Assembly: GCA_028680875.1 (NCBI GenBank)
Contig: JAQUJQ010000044.1
Location: 1 to 9,926 of the forward strand
Length of the DNA: 9,926 bases
Source: Eubacteriales bacterium
GTDB taxonomy: Bacteria; Bacillota; Clostridia; Peptostreptococcales; Anaerovoracaceae
Reading direction: 5' to 3'
Made by a program: the position numbers and the translations under genes
Shown: positions 1 to 6,409 of the stretch, piece by piece
Numbering within the stretch: the first letter of the stretch is position 1
How the letters are laid out: each line of letters opens with the position of its first letter
The notes under the pieces: model-generated
Database searches by the model: none
What the model was told of the DNA's origin: nothing
The model's input: the letters and a program-made list of their open reading frames with translations, nothing else

Positions 1-123
1 GCGGATTTAAAATCTCTTCAGGAACTGCTGGGGCATGAAGATATCAGTGCAACACAAGTTTATCTAAGTGCATCGAAAAACCGGATTAAAGATGTCTATG
101 ACAAGACCCATCCCAGAGCGTAA
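1..123 (+). CDS. Tyrosine recombinase XerC/XerD-type, C-terminal end only
   Basis: Forty codons open at the left edge and end in TAA at 121-123. The translation carries the C-terminal active-site signature of tyrosine recombinases: LGHEDISATQVY, with the LGH histidine at fragment residue 12 and the nucleophilic tyrosine at residue 21. The tail DKTHPRA closely resembles the ends of chromosomal XerC/XerD proteins, which resolve chromosome dimers at dif with FtsK. The position usually holding histidine just after the tyrosine is L/S here (YLSAS), which is tolerated in the family. XerC cannot be told from XerD, or from a phage or transposon integrase, without the missing N-terminal part. The Xer-like tail makes a housekeeping recombinase more likely than a mobile-element integrase. 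No terminator is visible between this stop and the rplS promoter. Confidence 0.85.
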   Translation, partial: ADLKSLQELLGHEDISATQVYLSASKNRIKDVYDKTHPRA

Positions 124-136
124 CAGTAAATTGTTC

Positions 137-165
137 TTGCAATTGCATAGGCTATATGCTAGAAT
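137..165 (+). promoter_or_regulatory. Sigma-A promoter of rplS
   Basis: The -35 box TTGCAA (137-142) and the -10 box TAGAAT (160-165) are separated by exactly 17 bases. A TG dinucleotide at 157-158 makes an extended -10. Transcription should start near 172, giving a 5' leader of about 90 bases before the rplS start codon. An imperfect-looking but exact dyad, GCATA / TATGC, sits in the spacer at 145-149 and 155-159. Confidence 0.75.
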
Positions 166-181
166 AATTGACGGTGTATTA

Positions 182-243
182 CAGACGGTCCGCTGGATAG
201 AGTGCAGGAAAGACTGCACGTTTGGATACCAAGAACGTCTTTG
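182..243 (+). promoter_or_regulatory. Ribosomal protein L19 leader (autoregulatory RNA)
   Basis: The untranslated leader between the promoter and rplS is structured. An outer helix pairs AGACG (183-187) with CGTCT (236-240) and can extend past one mismatch through TC/GA. Inside it, GTGCAG (202-207) pairs with CTGCAC (214-219) around a GAAAGA loop, and a small TTGG/CCAA hairpin lies at 222-232. Position and layout match the L19 leader class known upstream of rplS in low-GC Gram-positives, which is thought to bind L19 and repress its own gene. The assignment rests on context plus hand-found pairings, not on a covariance model. The outer helix ends just before the ribosome binding site at 249-254, so control of translation initiation is plausible. 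Confidence 0.7.
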
Positions 244-262
244 AAGAGAGGAGGAATTCCAA

Positions 263-610
263 ATGGACATTATGAAGGTCATAGAGCAGGATTATGCAAA
301 ACAAGACGTCCCTCAGATCGCAGTAGGAGATACCGTTAAGGTTCATATTAAGATCAAGGAAGGTACAAGAGAACGAATACAGATCTTTGAAGGTTTCGTC
401 CTTAAAAAACAAAATGGTGGATTAAATGAAACTTTCACTGTTAGAAGAATCGCTTCCGGTGTAGGCGTAGAAAAGACATTCCCCATACATTCTCCAAGAA
501 TTGATAAGATTGAAGTCGTTAGACACGGCGATGTCAGAAGAGCCAAGCTCAACTACATGCGCAAGAGAACCGGGAAAGCAGCTAAAATTAAAAGCAAGGA
601 AAACAGATAA
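263..610 (+). CDS. rplS: 50S ribosomal protein L19
   Basis: The 115-residue product matches the usual length of bacterial L19 and is recognisable along its whole length. Examples are VGDTVKVHIKIKEG near residue 22, ERIQIFEGFVL near 37, the segment FTVRRIASGVGVEKTFPIHS near 58-77, and a basic tail with YMRKRTGKAAKIK. L19 sits at the 30S/50S interface and contributes to an inter-subunit bridge. The ATG at 263 is preceded by AGGAGG (249-254) with 8 bases of spacing, so the start is secure. The gene has its own promoter and leader and ends in its own terminator, so it forms a largely independent unit here. Many Firmicutes instead have rplS directly after rimM-trmD. The upstream neighbour here is a recombinase gene. 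Confidence 0.98.
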   Translation: MDIMKVIEQDYAKQDVPQIAVGDTVKVHIKIKEGTRERIQIFEGFVLKKQNGGLNETFTVRRIASGVGVEKTFPIHSPRIDKIEVVRHGDVRRAKLNYMRKRTGKAAKIKSKENR

Positions 611-620
611 TAAAGCAGAC

Positions 621-662
621 AAGAGCAAGAATACGTGTCTAAACGGAATTCCTGCTCTTTTT
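621..662 (+). terminator. Intrinsic terminator after rplS
   Basis: AGAGCA (622-627) pairs with TGCTCT (653-658). After one A-C mismatch the stem continues with GAAT / ATTC, closing a loop of about 15 bases. A run of five T (658-662) follows. The stem is interrupted and the T-run short, so termination may be partial, which matters for expression of rbgA just downstream. Confidence 0.7.
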
Positions 663-706
663 AGATTGCTATGTAATTGCATGTAAATATAAAAATGAGG
701 GAACAC

Positions 707-1564
707 ATGATTGAACATATTAATTGGTATCCGGGTCACATGAAAAAGACACGAGAGCTTATTCAGGAAAATTTAAAGATGGTGGATGTAGTGGTGGAAG
801 TTATTGATGCCAGAATCCCTATTTCCAGCCGAAACCCGATCATTGATGATTTGGTAGGGGACAAAATTCGGGTCATTGCTCTGAATAAAAGTGATCTGGC
901 GGACATTAAGGCTGTGAATGAGCAGATTGATATCTTCAGAGAAAAGGGACAATATGCGCTGGCACTTAACTCCATATCCGGTGAAGGTGTTGTGCGGCTG
1001 TTTAATCTGTTGGAAAAACTGGAACAGAAAAAAAACAGAGGACAACTTCGCAATAAGCCTTTACGGATAATGATCGTAGGTGTTCCCAATGTCGGCAAAT
1101 CTTCTCTTATCAACCGAATGACAGGAAAAAAAAGTGCCAAGACCGGTGATCGGCCCGGTGTCACAAGGGGAAAACAATGGCTGGCTTTACGAAACGGGAT
1201 GCAGCTTCTCGATACGCCGGGGATTCTCTGGCCTAAATTTGAGGATCCAAAAGTGGGTTTGAATCTTGCTTTTTGTGGTTCTATCAAGGATGAAATTATG
1301 GATATAGCAACGTTAGCCCTGGAATTGATCAATGTGCTTTCAACAGATTATCCTGAATTACTGCTGAAAAGATACAAGCTGGAAACGCTGGGCGAAACTC
1401 CCTTAGTAACCATGGAGCATATTGCCCGTAAGCGAGGGTTTCTCCTACCCGCTAATAGGATTGACTATGAACGGACCGGACGCATACTAATGGATGAGTT
1501 TCGATCCGGGGCATTGGGAAAAATCACACTGGAAAGAGGCGATTGTACTGATGAGAGAATATGA
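707..1564 (+). CDS. rbgA: Ribosome biogenesis GTPase RbgA (YlqF)
   Basis: This is a circularly permuted GTPase needed for late 50S subunit assembly. The G motifs come in permuted order: G4 NKSD at 60-63, G5-like NSISG at 88-92, G1 GVPNVGKS at 125-132, G2 region RPGVTRGKQW from 149, and G3 DTPG at 169-172. The N-terminus INWYPGHMKK is the family signature, and its histidine (H11) corresponds to the His implicated in GTP hydrolysis in Bacillus. An ANTAR-like C-terminal domain follows the GTPase core. At 285 residues the length is normal. I chose ATG 707 because GAGG at 697-700 lies 6 bases upstream; TTG 677 and ATG 695 are in frame but have no ribosome binding site. The gene follows rplS, encoding another 50S protein, and overlaps rnhB by 14 bases. 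Confidence 0.95.
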   Translation: MIEHINWYPGHMKKTRELIQENLKMVDVVVEVIDARIPISSRNPIIDDLVGDKIRVIALNKSDLADIKAVNEQIDIFREKGQYALALNSISGEGVVRLFNLLEKLEQKKNRGQLRNKPLRIMIVGVPNVGKSSLINRMTGKKSAKTGDRPGVTRGKQWLALRNGMQLLDTPGILWPKFEDPKVGLNLAFCGSIKDEIMDIATLALELINVLSTDYPELLLKRYKLETLGETPLVTMEHIARKRGFLLPANRIDYERTGRILMDEFRSGALGKITLERGDCTDERI

Positions 1565-2156
1565 GGAGGCTCTGTTCCGGAAAGGAATCAGATATATAGC
1601 CGGGGTGGACGAGGTTGGCAGAGGCCCTTTAGCCGGACCCGTAGTGGCAGCAGCTGTGGTTTTACCATTGGAGATAGATATAAATGGCATCAATGATTCA
1701 AAAAAACTTACGGCAAAAAAGAGAGAAGAACTGGATCTTCAGATTCGTGAAATTGCCCTTGGAATAGGTTTGGGAGTTGTGGATAATCATATGATCGATG
1801 AGATTAACATATTGGAGGCAACCAAATTAGCTATGAGACAAGCATTAATGGACTTGGAGAAAATCTGCCCGATCCAGTACATACTTTTGGATGCAATAAC
1901 TTTAAATGAAGTATCCGTTCCCCAGAAGGGAATTATAAAGGGGGATGCCAAGAGTATTTCCATTGCAGCGGCATCCATTGTAGCTAAGGTGGCCAGAGAC
2001 CGTATGATGGTAGAATATCATAATATATACCCGGATTATGCATTTAATAGCAATAAAGGATATGGAACAAAGGCTCACTACGCAGGAATTGAAGCTAAAG
2101 GTATTTGCTCCCTTCATCGTCGAACATTTCTGAGAAGAATAAACCTTGACAAATAA
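1551..2156 (+). CDS. rnhB: Ribonuclease HII
   Basis: RNase HII nicks RNA-DNA hybrids 5' of ribonucleotides, starts removal of misincorporated ribonucleotides and helps clear primers. Family motifs run through the 201 residues: GVDEVGRGPLAGPV (18-31) with catalytic D20 and E21, the DSKKL motif (49-53), LLDA with D114, KGDAKS with D132, AASIVAKVARD (140-150) and the SNKGYGTKAHY motif (167-177). By alignment to the E. coli enzyme, D20, E21, D114 and D132 form the metal-binding set, so the enzyme should be active. ATG 1551 was preferred because AAAGAGG (1533-1539) lies upstream and the protein then begins just before the fold. An in-frame ATG at 1494 would add 19 residues with no family likeness and a longer overlap. 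The start lies inside the end of rbgA, suggesting translational coupling. Confidence 0.95.
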   Translation: MREYEEALFRKGIRYIAGVDEVGRGPLAGPVVAAAVVLPLEIDINGINDSKKLTAKKREELDLQIREIALGIGLGVVDNHMIDEINILEATKLAMRQALMDLEKICPIQYILLDAITLNEVSVPQKGIIKGDAKSISIAAASIVAKVARDRMMVEYHNIYPDYAFNSNKGYGTKAHYAGIEAKGICSLHRRTFLRRINLDK

Positions 2157-2173
2157 TCGTTTATCATTAGAAT
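2146..2173 (+). promoter_or_regulatory. Sigma-A promoter of the valS T-box operon
   Basis: A perfect -35 box TTGACA (2146-2151) lies over the last codons of rnhB and its stop codon. The -10 box TAGAAT (2168-2173) follows after 16 bases. Transcription should begin near 2180, just ahead of the first stem I bases of the T-box. Confidence 0.75.
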
Positions 2174-2189
2174 AATAGTATATCAATAT

Positions 2190-2419
2190 GGGTGCAAGGA
2201 TCAAGAGGAGTAATCAGATACCCTTTTACAGAGAAGGAACACAATGCATATAGATATGCAGTCGGCTGAGAGGTTCTAAAAGAAAGGTCGGATGAAGGTC
2301 GCTTGGGAGCACCGTAAAATGAGAGCTATTGTGATGGGATAAGACTATTGCAATAGAAGTAAGGTGGTACCGCGGAATACTCCGTCCTTATGCAATCAGC
2401 AAAAGGGCGATTTTTTTTT
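2190..2419 (+). promoter_or_regulatory. Valine T-box leader riboswitch
   Basis: The leader reads the charging state of tRNA-Val by direct binding and decides whether transcription continues into valS. Stem I closes by GGTGC (2191-2195) with GCACC (2309-2313). The GAGGAGTA segment (2205-2212) faces the specifier loop, and CTTTTA (2223-2228) pairs with TAAAAG (2277-2282). GAAC/GTTC (2237-2240 with 2273-2276) supports the distal part, with AGAGA and GGCTGAGAG as the usual apical recognition elements. The specifier is GTC (2298-2300) in the context ATGAAGGTCGCTT, which fits valine. Stem III is CTATTG (2326-2331) with CAATAG (2351-2356). The conserved T-box AAGGTGGTACCGCG (2361-2374) forms the antiterminator with the CTCCGTCCTT segment (2380-2389), which competes with the terminator. 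Confidence 0.96.
2383..2419 (+). terminator. Regulated intrinsic terminator of the valine T-box
   Basis: The arms at 2383-2393 and 2399-2409 form an 11-position stem (CGTCC opposite GGGCG, then TT/AA, one A-A mismatch, TGC/GCA) with an AATCA loop. Nine T follow at 2411-2419. The 5' arm shares CGTCCTT with the antiterminator, so the two structures exclude each other. Confidence 0.93.
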
Positions 2420-2440
2420 AGATCAGTATGAGGAGAAAAA

Positions 2441-5095
2441 ATGAATAATAATTTGGAAAAGACATATAACCCCAAGGAATTTGAAAATCGGATCTATAAA
2501 AAATGGGAAAATAGTGGGGCCTTTCATGCAACCAGAGATGAAAGCAAAAAGTCTTTTACTATTGTTATGCCGCCACCCAACATTACCGGCCAGCTCCATA
2601 TGGGACATGCCTTGGATCATATCTTGCAAGATGTATTGATTAGATGGAAGCGGATGCAGGGCTTTGAGGCTCTATGGCTTCCCGGCAGCGATCATGCAAG
2701 TATAGCTACAGAAGTAAAAGTAGTAGAAAAAATCCGTATAGAAGAAGGAAAAACCAAGGAAGAACTGGGGAGAGAAGAATTCTTAAAGAGAGCCTGGGAA
2801 TGGAAGGAAACCTATGGAGGAAAGATTACCCGGCAATGCAGAAAACTGGGAGACTCCTGCGATTGGGAACGGGAACGATTCACAATGGATGAGGGATGCA
2901 ACAAGGCTGTTACCGAATTCTTCGTGCGCCTCTATGAAAAAGGACTGATCTATAAAGGAAATAGGATCATAAACTGGTGCCCCAGTTGCGGGACTTCTTT
3001 ATCCGATGCAGAAGTTGAGCATAACGATAAAAACGGAAAATATTATTATATTCGCTATCCGGGGGAAGATGGAGGGGAAGGAATTGTGATAGCCACATCC
3101 AGACCTGAAACCATGTTTGGGGATGTGGCAGTAGCCGTCCATCCGGATGATGAGAGATATAAAGACCTAGTAGGAAAAAATGTAGTTCTTCCGCTTGTAA
3201 ATAGGGTTATCCCAGTTATCATCGATCCTTTTCCCGATCCCGAAAAAGGGACCGGTGCAGTAAAAATTACCCCCGCCCATGATCCCAATGACTTTGAAGT
3301 AGGCTTGCGTCACAACCTTCCAACGCCCTGCTGCATAGACGACCATGCCAAAATGACAGAATTGGCAGGGAAGTATGCTGGAATGGACCGCTATCAGTGC
3401 CGTAAGGCTTGGTTGTCGGATCTGGAAGAAGCAAATTTTGTAATCAAAGCAGAAGATATGGTTATTCCCATAGGTGAGTGTTATCGATGTAAAGAAGCCA
3501 TCGAACCTATGCTTTCCGAACAATGGTTTGTCCGCATGGAAGAATTGGCAAAGCCGGCTATAGAAGCAGCACGAAAAGGAGATTTAACTCATGTACCACA
3601 ACGGTTTGAAAAAATATATCTGCACTGGCTGGAGGAAATCCGGGATTGGTGCATCTCAAGGCAGCTTTGGTGGGGTCATAGGATTCCCGCTTATTACTGT
3701 CAGGTTTGTAAAGAGCTCATCGTTGCCCGGATTGCTCCCGAAAAGTGTACAAAATGTGGCAGTAAGGACATCAAACAGGATGAGGATGTCTTAGATACTT
3801 GGTTCAGTTCAGCCCTGTGGCCATTTTCCACATTGGGATGGCCGGAACAAACATCGGATTTAGAATATTTTTATCCAACAGATGTTCTGGTAACCGGCTA
3901 CGACATCATTTTCTTTTGGGTTGTACGAATGGTATTTTCTGCACTGGAAATCATGGGGGAAGTTCCGTTTCAATATGTTTATGTTCATGGTTTGGTCCGA
4001 GACGCAGAGGGCCGCAAAATGAGCAAATCCTTAGGAAATGGTGTGGATCCACTAGAAGTTATCGATCACTATGGAGCAGATGCTCTTCGTTTTATGCTCT
4101 CTACGGGAATTAGCCCGGGTAATGATCTTAGATTCAAGATGGATCGATTGGAGTCCTGTCGAAATTTTGCCAATAAGTTATGGAACGCTTCACGGTTTGT
4201 TATAATGAACCTGCAGGACCAAAACAGTCCGGATGATTCATTTGATTCCGAGGCTTTAAAAATGGAAGATAAGTGGATTCTGTCTAAGGTAAATGCAACT
4301 GTCCAAGAAATCACAGACAATATGGATCATTTTGATCTGGCCTTGGCAGGACAGAAGGTATATGAATTGATTTGGAACGAATATTGCGACTGGTATATCG
4401 AGTTGGTGAAACCCAGACTCTACGGGGATGATGAGGAAGATAAGCGAGTAGTACGTTTTGTATTGGTCCGGGCGCTAAAAGATATGCTGCGCCTCCTTCA
4501 TCCATTCATGCCTTTTATCACAGAGGAGATATGGAGTTATCTTCCCGGAACGCATAACCTTTTGATTCGAGATTCCTGGCCTGTTTATAATGAAAATATA
4601 ACCTATGACGAAGAAGTAAAAGATATGGAATTGGCTATGGAAATTATTAAAACTATTCGTAATATCAGAGCTGAAGCAGAAGCTCCTCCCTCCCGAAAAT
4701 TGCGAGCTGTTATTTTAACCCGGGAAGAGACTTTGAATCAGGTGAAGTCCGGTGAGAGCTATATTAAGAATCTGGCTAATATTAGAGAAATTCGATTTAT
4801 CCAAGACAAAGGTCAGATTCCGGAAGAAGTAATGTCCGGTGTAGTAGGTCCGGTGGAAATTTTCATCCCACAGGATGATTTACTGGATTATGTGGCTGAA
4901 TTTCAGCGACTGGAAAAAGAGAAATCCCGTTTAGCCGGGGAGGTAAAACGAATCACAGGGAAACTTGATAACACAGCTTTTGTCAGCAAGGCACCGGAGC
5001 AGATTGTAGAGAAAGAACGGGAAAAGCTGACTCAATATCGGGATATGCTGTGTAAAGTAGAAGAAAGACTCAAACTGATACAAAAAAAACTATAA
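2441..5095 (+). CDS. valS: Valine--tRNA ligase
   Basis: This class I synthetase charges tRNA-Val and hydrolyses mischarged Thr-tRNA-Val. The HIGH box reads HMGH at 53-56 within PPPNITGQLHMGHAL, and KMSKS lies at 526-530. The CP1 editing domain shows TSRPETMFGD from T219 and GTGAVKITPAHDPNDF at 270-285. Cysteine pairs occur at C180/C183, C347/C350 and C420/C423 with C436/C439; the last four look like a zinc ribbon between WWGHRIP and DTWFSS. The anticodon-binding domain follows KMSKS, and a charged coiled-coil tail covers roughly the last 70 residues. At 884 residues it is full length. The start follows AGGAG (2431-2435) by 5 bases. The valine T-box directly upstream independently confirms the amino-acid specificity. 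folC begins 9 bases after the stop. Confidence 0.98.
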   Translation: MNNNLEKTYNPKEFENRIYKKWENSGAFHATRDESKKSFTIVMPPPNITGQLHMGHALDHILQDVLIRWKRMQGFEALWLPGSDHASIATEVKVVEKIRIEEGKTKEELGREEFLKRAWEWKETYGGKITRQCRKLGDSCDWERERFTMDEGCNKAVTEFFVRLYEKGLIYKGNRIINWCPSCGTSLSDAEVEHNDKNGKYYYIRYPGEDGGEGIVIATSRPETMFGDVAVAVHPDDERYKDLVGKNVVLPLVNRVIPVIIDPFPDPEKGTGAVKITPAHDPNDFEVGLRHNLPTPCCIDDHAKMTELAGKYAGMDRYQCRKAWLSDLEEANFVIKAEDMVIPIGECYRCKEAIEPMLSEQWFVRMEELAKPAIEAARKGDLTHVPQRFEKIYLHWLEEIRDWCISRQLWWGHRIPAYYCQVCKELIVARIAPEKCTKCGSKDIKQDEDVLDTWFSSALWPFSTLGWPEQTSDLEYFYPTDVLVTGYDIIFFWVVRMVFSALEIMGEVPFQYVYVHGLVRDAEGRKMSKSLGNGVDPLEVIDHYGADALRFMLSTGISPGNDLRFKMDRLESCRNFANKLWNASRFVIMNLQDQNSPDDSFDSEALKMEDKWILSKVNATVQEITDNMDHFDLALAGQKVYELIWNEYCDWYIELVKPRLYGDDEEDKRVVRFVLVRALKDMLRLLHPFMPFITEEIWSYLPGTHNLLIRDSWPVYNENITYDEEVKDMELAMEIIKTIRNIRAEAEAPPSRKLRAVILTREETLNQVKSGESYIKNLANIREIRFIQDKGQIPEEVMSGVVGPVEIFIPQDDLLDYVAEFQRLEKEKSRLAGEVKRITGKLDNTAFVSKAPEQIVEKEREKLTQYRDMLCKVEERLKLIQKKL

Positions 5096-5104
5096 GGATT
5101 GATA

Positions 5105-6409
5105 ATGAATTACGAAGAAACACTTTGTAAAATACACAGCTTTCAGAAATTCGGCAGTCGGCTGGGGTTGGAACGCATGACTGTCCTGATGCGACTTTTA
5201 GGTGATCCACAGGATAAAATGAAGGTTATTCATGTGGCAGGAACTAACGGAAAGGGCTCAGTGTGCCGCTATTTAGCAACAATCCTTAAGGAAAATGGCT
5301 ATAATGTGGGACTTTATACTTCTCCCTACTTGGAACGGTTTACGGAGCGAATAGAATATAACGAGGAAGAGATTACTCCCCGGGATTTGGTGATTTGCGC
5401 AGAGGAAGTCTTTGAAAAAATTGAAGAGATGGTGGCCCTGGGATACGAATCACCTACAGAGTTCGAGCTGGTTACCGCCATAGGATTTGTGTATTTTAGC
5501 CGCTCGCCTATAGATTTTCTGATCCTGGAGGTTGGCTTGGGAGGTATTGGAGATTCAACCAATGTTATAAAAGATCCTCTGGTTTCTATAATAACTTCGA
5601 TTTCTCATGACCATATGGATGTTTTGGGGAATACCCTCCCGGAAATTGCATATGAAAAGGCGGGAATAATAAAAAATGGAAAGCCGGTAGTCTCTAATGT
5701 GAAAGATACCAAAGCGGCCCAGGTTATACGCCGGGTTGCCTTAGAAAGAGGGTGTGCATTTTACGATGTGAGTCAAGTTGTGGTCAGGACGATAGATAAA
5801 TCCTTTGACGGATATTCCTTTATTTATGAAGACAAAAGGTATAAGCTTGGGATGATCGGCATGCATCAGATCGAAAATGCAGTCTGTGCCCTAAAGGTGA
5901 TTGAAATACTGGAAAAGGGGGAAATAATAACAACAGAAGAGGAAAAGAACAAAAGAGCCATGAGACGGGCAAGGCAGAAAGGTCGATTGGAGATTCTCAG
6001 TAAGAATCCTTATATCATTATCGATGGAGCTCATAATGAAGCGGGAGTTGAGGCTTTGAGCAGGGTGATCCGGGAGCATTTCAAAGGCCAAAGAATCCTA
6101 TTGGTTGTAGGAATGCTGTCGGATAAGAGGGTGGATCGACTTATTGCACGGTTTGGTGAAATCCCGGGGGATATGTTGGTTACAGAACCGGATAATTCGA
6201 GGAGACTGGCAGCGGATGTGTTATGTAAAAGGGTCAAGGAAACAGGCAGGGATTGCATTTGTATAAAAGATTGGGAGAGTGTTTGTAACTTTGTGGAGCA
6301 AATAGGTCTGGAATATGATGTGATTCTGTTTTCCGGATCGATTTATTTAATTGGTAAAATTAGAGGAAGATTCAGGAATGAAAAAGAACAAGGTTTTGCT
6401 TATCTATAA
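5105..6409 (+). CDS. folC: Folylpolyglutamate synthase / dihydrofolate synthase
   Basis: This Mur-ligase-family enzyme adds glutamate to folates, and in many bacteria also to dihydropteroate. The 434 residues show the P-loop GTNGKGS (46-52), TSPYLERFTERI (72-83), LEVGLGG (141-147), SISHDHMDVLG (165-175), YEKAGIIK (183-190) with K185 at the usual carbamylated-lysine position, GMHQIENA (252-259), and DGAHN (307-311) followed by VVGMLSDK (334-341). The usual GGRLDATN segment is GGIGDSTN here (146-153), so the common arginine is replaced. I chose ATG 5105 because AAGGA (5094-5098) is 6 bases upstream; TTG 5099 would have no gap. Placement after valS is common in Firmicutes. Whether it has one or both activities cannot be read from sequence. 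Confidence 0.95.
   Translation: MNYEETLCKIHSFQKFGSRLGLERMTVLMRLLGDPQDKMKVIHVAGTNGKGSVCRYLATILKENGYNVGLYTSPYLERFTERIEYNEEEITPRDLVICAEEVFEKIEEMVALGYESPTEFELVTAIGFVYFSRSPIDFLILEVGLGGIGDSTNVIKDPLVSIITSISHDHMDVLGNTLPEIAYEKAGIIKNGKPVVSNVKDTKAAQVIRRVALERGCAFYDVSQVVVRTIDKSFDGYSFIYEDKRYKLGMIGMHQIENAVCALKVIEILEKGEIITTEEEKNKRAMRRARQKGRLEILSKNPYIIIDGAHNEAGVEALSRVIREHFKGQRILLVVGMLSDKRVDRLIARFGEIPGDMLVTEPDNSRRLAADVLCKRVKETGRDCICIKDWESVCNFVEQIGLEYDVILFSGSIYLIGKIRGRFRNEKEQGFAYL

Noticed and set aside
1..123. Recombinase fragment as the edge of a mobile element
   Set aside because: The C-terminal DKTHPRA is typical of chromosomal XerC/XerD, and no repeats, tRNA or cargo genes are seen.
141..682. AATTGCAT present at 141-148 and again at 675-682, flanking rplS, as a possible attachment or transposition repeat
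   Set aside because: Eight A/T-rich bases repeated once is expected by chance, and no mobile gene lies between the copies.
666..693. Promoter-like pair TTGCTA-16-TATAAA before rbgA
   Set aside because: The expected start near 700 would remove most of the rbgA ribosome binding site (697-701), so it could only give a leaderless message. I did not list it.
677..706. Longer rbgA reading frame starting at TTG 677 or ATG 695
   Set aside because: Neither has a ribosome binding site, and the added residues do not resemble the family, whose proteins begin shortly before WxPGHM.
763..1332. Long minus-strand open frame of 189 codons within rbgA
   Set aside because: It is the complement of a well-conserved GTPase gene, has no ribosome binding site or family likeness, and is explained by codon bias of the real gene.
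1494..1550. N-terminal extension of rnhB from ATG 1494
   Set aside because: It adds 19 residues lying entirely over rbgA. ATG 1551 has an AAAGAGG site and gives a normal N-terminus.
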